Source of the DNA: Candidatus Woesearchaeota archaeon | GTDB taxonomy: Archaea > Nanobdellota > Nanobdellia > Woesearchaeales > JACPBV01 | DNA: 14,196 bases | Direction: 5' to 3' | Assembly (NCBI GenBank): GCA_016180165.1 | Contig: JACPBU010000112.1 | Coordinates: 1 to 14,196 of the forward strand | In this document: piece by piece, positions 6,234 through 13,000 of the stretch | How the letters are laid out: every line of letters begins with the position of its first letter | Position numbering within the stretch: the first letter of the stretch is position 1 | Program-made: the position numbers and the translations under genes | Notes under the pieces: generated by a model | What the model was told of the DNA's origin: nothing | The model's input: only the letters and a program-made list of their open reading frames with translations | Database searches by the model: none

Positions 6234-6647
6234 ATGGAAAAGGAGCGCCTCAGGAGGTATAAAGGGAAGATTGAGCTGATCAGCCAGAGGTCATCAGAAA
6301 TCGAGGAATAGTCGGAAGATTTTTTTAAAGATGAGAGGTCAAAGCTTGCCTGCTATAAGGCTTTCCAGGAGATTGCAGAAAGCGTGTTTGATATAACCGC
6401 AATGGCAGTAAAGGATTCAGGATTGCTGCCTTCAGAAGACTTCACCAATGCAAATAAGCTCCTTGAATTGAATATCATTGACAATGATCTCCTTGGGTCC
6501 CTCAAAGATGCCAATGGGCTGAGAAACAGGGTAATCCATGAATACAACGGGTTAGACCAGCAAATTGCCTACGATTCTATTCAGGGCCTGCTTCCTTCAA
6601 TCGGACGATTCATCAAGAAGGTGGAAGAATGGATAAAAAAACATTAA
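6234..6647 (+). pseudogene. hepT: HepT-like HEPN toxin (DUF86) interrupted by an in-frame amber codon
   Basis: Read from the ATG at 6234, the frame gives 25 residues (MEKERLRRYKGKIELISQRS...), TAG at 6309-6311, then 111 more residues in the same frame to TAA. The whole matches archaeal HepT/DUF86 proteins end to end: N-terminal helix, a FQEIAESVFDITAM helix, DFTNANKLLE, and the HEPN ribonuclease motif RX4HXY as R97-H102-Y104 in GLRNRVIHEYNG. Related archaeal sequences usually have Trp right after the Ile-Glu-Glu that precedes the stop, so one TGG to TAG change would explain it. Restarting at GTG 6384 would give only 87 residues without the first helix, so an active toxin is unlikely unless the stop is read through. 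The 3' end overlaps mntA by 19 bases. Confidence 0.8.
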
Positions 6648-7006
6648 GAAAGGATTTTGCATTCCTCAAGGACAAAGTTTTAGGCATACTTCTTTTTGGC
6701 TCCCAGCTCAAAGACCCTACTCCGAGGAGCGACATAGACATTTGCATCGTCGCGCCTTCGATGGAGGACTCTCAGGTCCTTTCTGAGGTATTCCGCAATA
6801 TTGATGTTCACAGGAAAAAATATGATGTGAGAACATTCCATGAGCTTCCGCTCCATATCAAAAACAGCATCATCAACCACCATGAGGAGATATTTGTCAA
6901 TGATAAGCCAGCGCTTTACGAATACTTCTATTTTTACAGAAAATTATGGGGCGGCCAGAAACACAGGAACGATGCGCCAAAAGAAGAGATACTGGCGATG
7001 ATGTAG
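6629..7006 (+). CDS. mntA: MntA-like minimal nucleotidyltransferase antitoxin
   Basis: 125 residues. The polymerase-beta-type nucleotidyltransferase signature is complete: Gly24-Ser25, a nine-residue spacer, then Asp35-Ile-Asp37 (SDIDI). Asp66 in KKYDVRTF is in place for the third catalytic carboxylate. In characterised systems MntA silences its HEPN partner by adding AMP groups to the tyrosine of the RX4HXY motif. The C-terminal part (IKNSIINHHEEIFVNDKPAL then YEYFYFYRKLW) is usual for the family. The gene starts inside the end of hepT (19-base overlap), indicating translational coupling. Because its toxin frame is interrupted, the antitoxin may now be an orphan, or may act on another HEPN protein. 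No terminator-like T run was seen after the TAG stop. Confidence 0.85.
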   Translation: MDKKTLRKDFAFLKDKVLGILLFGSQLKDPTPRSDIDICIVAPSMEDSQVLSEVFRNIDVHRKKYDVRTFHELPLHIKNSIINHHEEIFVNDKPALYEYFYFYRKLWGGQKHRNDAPKEEILAMM

Positions 7007-7118
7007 GAATCCTGTGGGTAAGTTCCAGGCAAGCTCCCACCGCCCAATTGGCAGATTAAATCGTTTCGGGAAGATTGATTGATGTTTCGCTGCCCTTATG
7101 GAAGATTAAGGAGTAGGT

Positions 7119-7520
7119 TTAATTAAGCAGATTAATGCACGCCTCAACTGCATTCTTCGCAAAGCTCTCAATCCTGGCAGCAGCCTGCTCCATGGTCATC
7201 CTTGGGCCTGAAATTCCCAGTCCTACTGGCTTGTTATATTTTAGAGAAAGCTCCTGCAATGACTTTGCTGTGCTGAAGGCAATCACTTCATCATGCGCAG
7301 TCTCTCCCTGAAGTATTGCGCCAAGCGCAACGACGGCATCAATCTCTTTTTGCCCAAGCAGCTGCATTGCAGCAAAAGGGATTTCGTAAGCGCCTGGGAC
7401 ATGGATGATATCTCCAATGGCAACCCCCAGATGCTTTGCGTGCAGTTCTGCAACTAAAAGCATCTTATGGGTTATTTCACTATTATAATCGCTGACGACG
7501 ATGCCGAGAGTGTGTTTCAT
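7119..7520 (-). CDS. ribH: 6,7-dimethyl-8-ribityllumazine synthase
   Basis: 133 residues, the usual archaeal length. It condenses 5-amino-6-ribitylaminouracil with 3,4-dihydroxybutanone 4-phosphate to form lumazine, the second-last step of riboflavin synthesis, normally in a hollow multimeric shell. Visible signatures are VSDYN near the N-terminus (substrate pocket), VPGAYEIP at 41-48, GAILQGETAHDEVI at 67-80 with the catalytic His76, and the archaeal GLGISGPRMT loop at 100-109. A Shine-Dalgarno (AAAGGT) lies nine bases before the ATG. It is the last gene of the ribK-ribC-orf-ribH operon, 12 bases after the unknown gene. Its last 50 bases have a diverged copy at 6091-6150. Confidence 0.93.
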   Translation of the reverse strand: MKHTLGIVVSDYNSEITHKMLLVAELHAKHLGVAIGDIIHVPGAYEIPFAAMQLLGQKEIDAVVALGAILQGETAHDEVIAFSTAKSLQELSLKYNKPVGLGISGPRMTMEQAAARIESFAKNAVEACINLLN

Positions 7521-7532
7521 TTGTTATAACCT

Positions 7533-8006
7533 TTACTTACTTGGGAGTTTAGCTTTATACCATATAATGTTCCCTTGTACCATTGCATTCTCATAAAGCT
7601 GTTCTGCCAGAGTAACACAAGAAAGGCTAGCCGAATATGGCAAATCATCTTTTTGCCGAGACAAAAGGGCCGTAATTTCTCCTAATCTTCTGTAATTTCC
7701 AGCAGCTTCTTCGAGATGCCATTCCGATATATTCTTAATTGCCTTACGCCATTCCTTGACAATAGGATCTTCAGGGTTAACATTAACAAACCCTGATTCA
7801 GCTAGTTCTTGAATTATAGAAGTTAATTGGTGCAAGTACAGTTTATTTCGGTGGGTCAAATGAATGTCTTTGGCCTGTATATCTTCAATTATTTCAACCC
7901 CCCTTTCTTTTAGAATATCATCAATATTGCCAGTTTGGCCATTAGAAGGGGCAACTTCTGGCCGGATAGCGATAGAACGGCGTTTCATTTTCAGTTTTTT
8001 CCTCAT
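7533..8006 (-). CDS. Hypothetical protein encoded between ribC and ribH
   Basis: 157 residues. Its ATG overlaps the ribC stop in an ATGA junction (8003-8006) and it ends 12 bases before ribH, so it belongs to the riboflavin operon and is probably translationally coupled. A second ATG seven codons in (MKRRSIAIRP) is an alternative start. The basic N-terminus (MRKKLKMKRRSIAIRP) is followed by a soluble helical protein: IDDILKERGVEIIEDI, LYLHQLTSIIQELAESGF, IVKEWRKAIKNISEWHLEEA and a C-terminal helix ending in VQGNIIWYKAKLPSK. No membrane span, metal site or nucleotide motif is seen. I do not recognise the family. Base composition looks more AT-rich than in ribC and ribH, so a late insertion into the operon is possible. 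Confidence 0.65.
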   Translation of the reverse strand: MRKKLKMKRRSIAIRPEVAPSNGQTGNIDDILKERGVEIIEDIQAKDIHLTHRNKLYLHQLTSIIQELAESGFVNVNPEDPIVKEWRKAIKNISEWHLEEAAGNYRRLGEITALLSRQKDDLPYSASLSCVTLAEQLYENAMVQGNIIWYKAKLPSK

Positions 8007-8560
8007 ATTCTTATCGGCCCGACATCGTCTTTTCCCTGGCGGATGCCCATGCCTGCTTTTGGAGTGAGGGTTGCTTTTCCTTTCAGCAAAGCTAATGCAT
8101 TCAGGGTGTGGCTATAAGTCCTTCTCCGGGCAATCTCATATAACTCCTTTTCTGTCATCGCTTCGTCCTGATGGATGAAGACTTCGAGGATATGCCTGTT
8201 TGTATCCAGCTGGACATGCTGAATACCTAATGATGCCTCATGGGTGCAGGTCTTGTCAATCGGCATCGAGCCGGACATGCCCAAGGCAACAACGATATCG
8301 CAGTCCCATTCATCAAAAAGTTTTTTGCAGGCAACAGGGAGGTCTTTGACGCCGGGGACCGTATATCTCTCAATCTCTATATCCACCTCTATCCCTATCT
8401 CAATCTCTTTTTCTTTTGAATCTTTTATGGCCTGCTCAGCAAACTTGAACATATCAATCCTTGAAAACATCGTGTCTGCGATGCCGACTTTTTTTATAGC
8501 CACGTTACTCTTTACATTCCCATCATTCTTTACATTCCCATCATTCTTTATAGTTTCCAT
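8003..8560 (-). CDS. ribC: Riboflavin synthase, archaeal type
   Basis: 185 residues; typical archaeal RibC has about 155. It converts two lumazine molecules to riboflavin and is related to lumazine synthase, not to bacterial RibE. Motifs are KKVGIADTMFSRIDM (23-37), ERYTVPGVKDLPVACKKL (64-81), CDIVVALGM (87-95), THEAS (106-110), NRHILEVFIHQDEA (121-134) and the C-terminus AGMGIRQGKDDVGPI. Two additions make it long. The first is an N-terminal tail with NDGNVK twice in tandem, from an exact 18-bp duplication. The second is a low-complexity Glu/Ile insert (EKEIEIGIEVDIEIE, 50-64) before the YTVPG loop. An alternative GTG start at 8503 (residue 20) would remove the repeated tail. It begins 60 bases after ribK. 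Confidence 0.9.
   Translation of the reverse strand: METIKNDGNVKNDGNVKSNVAIKKVGIADTMFSRIDMFKFAEQAIKDSKEKEIEIGIEVDIEIERYTVPGVKDLPVACKKLFDEWDCDIVVALGMSGSMPIDKTCTHEASLGIQHVQLDTNRHILEVFIHQDEAMTEKELYEIARRRTYSHTLNALALLKGKATLTPKAGMGIRQGKDDVGPIRI
8511..8546. repeat. 18-bp tandem duplication at the ribC 5' end
   Basis: Bases 8511-8528 are repeated exactly at 8529-8546 (TTTACATTCCCATCATTC on the plus strand). Read as protein this doubles Asn-Asp-Gly-Asn-Val-Lys at RibC residues 6-17; if translation starts at the GTG at 8503 it lies in the leader. Confidence 0.9.
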
Positions 8561-8620
8561 TTTTTACACTCATTTACCGTTTTCTCAACCACTAAGGTTA
8601 TAATGGTTTTGACAAAGCTT

Positions 8621-9181
8621 TCAGCTCAAATCAAACACAACCTTATCTCCATCTTTGAGATTGAGCTCTTTTTTTAAATGTATTGGGGCGATGAGCTCGG
8701 CGATGTCTGGCGAATGGGAGGATTGTTTTGGCCTGATGAGCGCAGCATCCCAGCGCCCAATTTTTCCTTTATAACAATCAACGCTTCCAAGTTTGGTTAC
8801 TTCTATCTCCTTTATTTCTTTTCCTTCCAATCCTGCTATACCCTCCCCTTCCAGCCCCCCTTTTCCTCCTCCTTCCAGCCCCCCTTTTCCTCCTCCTTCC
8901 AGTCCCACTATCTTCCTTTCTTCCAATCCCCATATCCCCCTTCCTTCAAGTTCCTCGATTCCCTTTCCTTCCATCCCTCTTATTTCTGCCCCTTTAATTG
9001 TTATTGGGCTTTTTCCTGAAAGCTTTTGAATGCCTTTACAATCGAGGCGAATGTTGAGTGTTCCGGGAAATGGGGCGAAGCCGAGCATCTCAAGAAAGGC
9101 CTTCTGGTAATATTGCTGGCTGACAAAGAAGGCGCCTTTGCCTTTGCCCTGCACAATCGTTCCGCAGATGGATGAGGCCAT
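8621..9181 (-). CDS. ribK: CTP-dependent riboflavin kinase with octapeptide-repeat insertion
   Basis: 186 residues. Archaeal RibK phosphorylates riboflavin to FMN using CTP and is usually 125-135 residues long. The core is intact: GKGKGAFFV at 12-20 (nucleotide loop), the family hallmark PFPGTLNIRL at 37-46, CYKGKIG, the C-terminal AELIAPIHLKKELNLKDGDK at 161-180. Residues 67-122 are seven tandem octapeptides of the form (I/K)xGLEGxG, inserted before the GSVDCYKGKIG strand. Removing them leaves 130 residues, the normal size. No N-terminal HTH domain is present, so this is not the RbkR regulator-kinase fusion. A TATA-like box 25-30 bases before the ATG makes it the likely first gene of a leaderless riboflavin operon. 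Confidence 0.88.
   Translation of the reverse strand: MASSICGTIVQGKGKGAFFVSQQYYQKAFLEMLGFAPFPGTLNIRLDCKGIQKLSGKSPITIKGAEIRGMEGKGIEELEGRGIWGLEERKIVGLEGGGKGGLEGGGKGGLEGEGIAGLEGKEIKEIEVTKLGSVDCYKGKIGRWDAALIRPKQSSHSPDIAELIAPIHLKKELNLKDGDKVVFDLS
8816..8983. repeat. 24-bp tandem repeat (seven units) inside ribK
   Basis: Seven in-frame 24-bp units encode IRGMEGKG, IEELEGRG, IWGLEERK, IVGLEGGG, KGGLEGGG, KGGLEGEG and IAGLEGKE. Copies at 8851-8874 and 8875-8898 are identical over 24 bases, indicating a recent duplication; outer units are diverged. The unit is a multiple of three, so the kinase frame is kept. Confidence 0.92.
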
Positions 9182-9202
9182 AGGGGGAATAATCCCGAAA
9201 CC

Positions 9203-9211
9203 TTTAAATAC
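9203..9211 (-). promoter_or_regulatory. TATA-like box of the riboflavin operon
   Basis: The minus strand reads GTATTTAAA, 22-30 bases before the ribK ATG at 9181. Transcription would start at or very near the ATG. No FMN-riboswitch-like leader can exist here, because there is no leader. Confidence 0.5.
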
Positions 9212-9268
9212 TTTGATGGTCAGTTGGGATTTGGGGAGTTGGCGATATCGTTTCCAAAGCCTATACTC

Positions 9269-9393
9269 GTGGACAAAAATAAATGAGCATTAGTTGTCCA
9301 CTTGTAATACGAAAAAACATATTGTGTTTTTTGTACCCCGTAGGGGTAAGCAAAGGACAGTCACATAATGCCCAAAATATTGTGTCCTTTGCT
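9269..9393 (+). promoter_or_regulatory. Leader with four consecutive inverted repeats
   Basis: Four perfect inverted repeats follow one another with little between them: GTGGACAA/TTGTCCAC (9269-9276 with 9294-9301), AAAAAACA/TGTTTTTT (9312-9319 with 9325-9332), ACCCC/GGGGT (9335-9339 with 9343-9347) and AGCAAAGGACA/TGTCCTTTGCT (9349-9359 with 9383-9393). They lie in the gap between divergent ribK and the 161-residue gene, ending 18 bases before the latter's ATG. They could be RNA hairpins in a leader or paired operators. Confidence 0.6.
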
Positions 9394-9411
9394 ATAAAAG
9401 GGGGGATTAGC

Positions 9412-9897
9412 ATGGAAGAAGTATCAACAGTAAGAAAATTAGATTTAAAGAAGCCAGATGTTTACAGCCTCATTCTGCTGAACAAGATGATTTCAGCCAA
9501 TGATATGCAGTTCTTAGGGATCGAGTTTGGCTTTTCGGGAGAGATGATCGAATTCTTCAGCAGCAACTACAGGACTTTGGGGATTGTGTTTAAGCTTAGC
9601 CCACTTATAACCGAATCAACAAAAAGCTGGGATCCCTTCTTAAAGCAGGCATTCCCCCCGCAAGGAAACTTCAGCAGGTTTGCGAATGCATTTCTAAGCA
9701 AAGACTGCACCAAGCTGCTTCTGGTAACCAACAAGAGGCTCCTGAAACTGGATTTAGAAAGGGCAAACGAAAAGCTTATGGATGCTAATTTCATGATTGA
9801 GCACTACAACGACAGGCTTAGTGCGGCTGAAGAACAGCAGGGAGCGCCCCGCAAAGGGATTCTGCAAAAGGTCATGCAGACGCTCGGGTATAAGTGA
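9412..9897 (+). CDS. Hypothetical protein, 161 residues
   Basis: The frame is open from 9283, but the start is placed at the ATG at 9412. It is preceded by a G-rich Shine-Dalgarno-like GGGGGG with suitable spacing, while the region before it is made of inverted repeats and encodes no protein-like sequence. The protein is soluble. It has an N-terminal helical part (DLKKPDVYSLILLNKMISAN), a hydrophobic middle (RTLGIVFKLSPLI), and a C-terminal coiled-coil-like stretch (NKRLLKLDLERANEKLMDAN followed by FMIEHYNDRLSAAEEQQ) with a basic tail (GILQKVMQTLGYK). I do not recognise the family. It diverges from the riboflavin operon and is followed by a terminator-like hairpin before ileS, so it is probably a single-gene unit. 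Confidence 0.6.
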   Translation: MEEVSTVRKLDLKKPDVYSLILLNKMISANDMQFLGIEFGFSGEMIEFFSSNYRTLGIVFKLSPLITESTKSWDPFLKQAFPPQGNFSRFANAFLSKDCTKLLLVTNKRLLKLDLERANEKLMDANFMIEHYNDRLSAAEEQQGAPRKGILQKVMQTLGYK

Positions 9898-9939
9898 GTG
9901 TTGAGGATTGATAAAATCTCATTGCCCTAAAGCCAGGTA

Positions 9940-9969
9940 ATAAAGAGGATTTACTTCTCTTATTTTTTT
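9940..9969 (+). terminator. Hairpin plus T run after the 161-residue gene
   Basis: AATAAAGAG and CTCTTATTT form an imperfect stem (one shifted base) around a short loop, continuing directly into seven T (9963-9969). It lies 45 bases past the stop codon and before the ileS promoter. Confidence 0.4.
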
Positions 9970-9990
9970 AGGCTTGGTGGCAGTTGGGCT

Positions 9991-10017
9991 CCTGTTTAAG
10001 CAAGTTTTTTAAACAGG
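9991..10017 (+). promoter_or_regulatory. ileS: ileS promoter with an inverted repeat over the TATA box
   Basis: CCTGTTTAA (9991-9999) and TTAAACAGG (10009-10017) are perfect 9-bp arms separated by nine bases. The TATA-like TTTTTTAAA (10005-10013) runs into the right arm and is centred about 28 bases before the ATG at 10037. The transcript would be leaderless. A repressor bound to the arms would block TATA-binding protein (inference). Confidence 0.55.
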
Positions 10018-10036
10018 CTTCTTTCTCTTTTCCCTT

Positions 10037-13000
10037 ATGGCCGAAAAGTTCAACCCTCTGGCGAGCGAAGCTGAGGTACTTTCCTATTGGAAGGATGAGC
10101 GGATACAGGAAAAGGCGAAGCAAAGGAACAGGGGCAAGAAAAAATTTTATTTTCTTGATGGGCCGCCCTATACGTCGGGAAGGATACATCTTGGGACGGC
10201 ATGGAACAAGTCATTGAAGGATGCTGTGCTGCGATACAAGCGGATGAAGGGATTTGATGTCTGGGATAGGGCTGGCTATGACATGCATGGCATGCCAACC
10301 GAGCATAAGACGATGGACAAGCTTGGGCTGAAAGACAAAGAGGGCATCAGGAAGATAGGCATCAGGCAGTTTGTCGAGGAATGCAGGAAGCTTTCCGTCG
10401 ATAATCTCCACCTCATGAACGAGGATTTCAGAAAGCTGGGAGTGTGGATGGATTTTGACAATGCCTACCAGTCAATCACCAATGAGTTCATGGAAGGCGG
10501 ATGGTGGCTGGTCAAGAGGGCATTCGACCAGGGAAGGCTGTATGAAGGCTTTAAGCCGATGCATTGGTGCGCGAATTGCGCAACGTCGCTTGCAAAGCAT
10601 GAGCTCGAATACAAAAACAGGAAAGATGATTCTATCTTCCTAAAGTTCCAGCTCAAGGGAAAGCCTGCTGAGTTCCTTCTGGTGTGGACTACTACGCCAT
10701 GGACGATTGCCTTCAATCTCGGGGTGATGGTAAATCCTGATATTGAATATCTCAAGGTGAAAGTGGATGGAGAATTCTGGCATATCGCAAAAGCACTCGC
10801 CAATGTGTTTATCACAGGCCTGCTCGGGAAAAAATACGAGGTGATTGAGGAATTTAAAGGCGAAAAGCTCGATGGTGCTGAGTATGTGCACCCTTTTTAT
10901 GAAGAGCTTAAAGAGATTTATGACAGAATCAAAAAAGACTCGCCACGGGCATTTACGGTCCTGCTTTCTTCTGCTTATGTCGATACCTCTTCAGGCACTG
11001 GGCTCGTGCACACTGCTCCTGGCTGCGGCCCGGAAGATTTTGAGGTGGGGCAGGGCTATAAGATTCCGCCGTTCAACAGCCTCACTGAAGGGGGCTACTA
11101 TGATGCAACGATGGGTAAATTCCAGGGTATGCATGCGCTTGATGACAACAGGAAGTTCATCAATGAGCTGGATGCCAGAGGAGTGTTATTGGCTTCAACT
11201 CCCGTCGAGCATGAATATGCGCACTGCTGGAGATGCAAAAATCCAGTCGTGTTCAAGTCGACAAGGCAATGGTTCTTCAGGATTGAGGATCTCAAGGAAA
11301 AGATGCGTGCGGAGAATAAGGAAGTGCTTTGGGTGCCGGACTGGGCAGGGAGCAAATGGTTTGATTCCTGGCTTGAAAACCTGCGTGACAACGGGATAAC
11401 CAGGCAGAGATATTGGGGAACCCCCCTGCCTATCTGGAGATGCGGGCAATGCGAGGCTACCACCGTCATAGGCTCCATCAAAGAATTGAAAAAGCATGCG
11501 AAGAAATTGCCCCCTGACCTCCATAAGCCTTACATCGATGAAGTTAGCTGGAAATGCTCCTGCGGCGGGGAGATGAAAAGGATCCCTGACATCCTTGATG
11601 TGTGGATAGATGCGGGGACAGCCTCATGGACAAGCTTAGATTACCCCCAGGATGAAAAGCTGTTCAAGAAGCTCTGGCCTGCTGATTTTATCCTCGAAGG
11701 AAAAGACCAGATCAGGGGATGGTTCAACCTGCTTTCGGTAACTTCTATCCTTGCGATGGGGAAGAATTCCTATAAGTCGGTCTATATGCACGGCTTTGTC
11801 CAGGATGCCAAGGGAAGGAAGATGTCAAAGTCTCTGGGAAATGTGATTTCACCGTCTGAAGTTGTCGATAAATATGGGGCAGACACTTTCAGGCTCTATT
11901 TCATCGGAGGGGCGAATGCCGGGCTTGACATCAACTACAACGAAGAAGATGTAGCTGTGAAATACAAGAACTTAGATGTGCTCTGGAACCTCCATAACTT
12001 CCTGCTTGACCTTGTCAACAGTTCAGGCATATCCCCCCAGGAAATGAAACTTGATGTTAAGCTGATGGGTGTTGAAGAAAAATATATCCTCTCTAAGCTG
12101 CAGCATACCATCCAAAAGGTATCTTTGCTGTTTGAGGCTTACAGTATCGATGAGATACCCCCTGTCATCGAGTCGATGTTTTTGGATATCAGCAGGACCT
12201 ATATCCAGCTCGTTCGGGAGAAATCAAGCTCCGGGGAGCAAGCTGAGAAAGCTATCGTCGCTGCAACTCTCTATTATTCCTTGTTTGAGTGCCTCAAGCT
12301 TTTGGCGCCCTTCTGTCCCCTGAGCGTTGAGAAGATATACCTTAACCTAAAGGAGAGCTTCAGATTGAAGGAGGAGAGCATACACTTCTTTGACTGGCCA
12401 CAGGCAATTGATGCTTTCAAGGATACGAAACTTGAAAATGAAATTGAGCTTGTGCAGGGCGTGATCCAGGCGGTTCTGGCGGGGAGAGAGAAGCTCCAGC
12501 TTGGAGTCAGATGGCCCCTGCAGGAAGTCATCTTAGTTGTTAAAGATCAGGCGCTGATTGCCGCAGCTGAGAAGCTCCTTACGCTTGTCAAGCGGCAGGC
12601 CAATGCCAAAGACATCCATATCCAGCAAAGCCTGCCTGGAATTTCATTGAGCGTGAAGCCTGATTTCAAGCAGATTGGGCCGGATTTTGGGAACAGGGCG
12701 CCAAAAGTCGTTGCTAAACTTGCGTTAGAAAGCCCGCAGTCAATACTCCAGCATATCGAGAAAGAAGGAAAATTTGTTCTTGAGATCGATGGGGAAAAGG
12801 CGAATATCGTCAAGGAGCATCTTATAATCGAGAGAAAAATCCCGGAAAAGTATGTTGAGAGCGCTTTCGGAGGGGGCTTCGCCTATGTCAACCGAGAAGT
12901 CTCCAAGGAGCTTGAGGCCGAGGGGTTTGCCCGTGAGCTCGTAAGGAGAATCCAGAACTTACGCAAGACTGCAGGGCTTGAAAAAAAGGATAAAGTCTCC

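Noticed and set aside
6309..6311. TAG as a sense codon (pyrrolysine or general recoding)
   Set aside because: TAG is used as an ordinary stop by mntA and by the gene ending at 13282; one codon in a toxin gene is better explained by mutation or error.
8816..8983. Possible CRISPR array
   Set aside because: The units are contiguous without spacers, in frame within a gene, and graded in similarity, so it is a coding tandem repeat.
8678..9029. Plus-strand Pro/Ser-rich repeat frames (113 and 78 residues)
   Set aside because: They are the reverse reading of the ribK octapeptide repeats; the minus strand encodes a conserved kinase core on both sides.
9283..9411. Extended N-terminus of the 161-residue gene
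   Set aside because: The extra 43 codons run through four inverted repeats and lack protein-like character; the ATG at 9412 has a ribosome-binding sequence.
10187..10198. HLGT instead of HIGH in IleRS as a defect
   Set aside because: Archaeal-type enzymes commonly have HxGT here, and every other motif is intact.
10845..11399. Plus-strand frame of 184 residues
   Set aside because: It is an alternative frame inside ileS, whose own frame is continuous and conserved across this segment.
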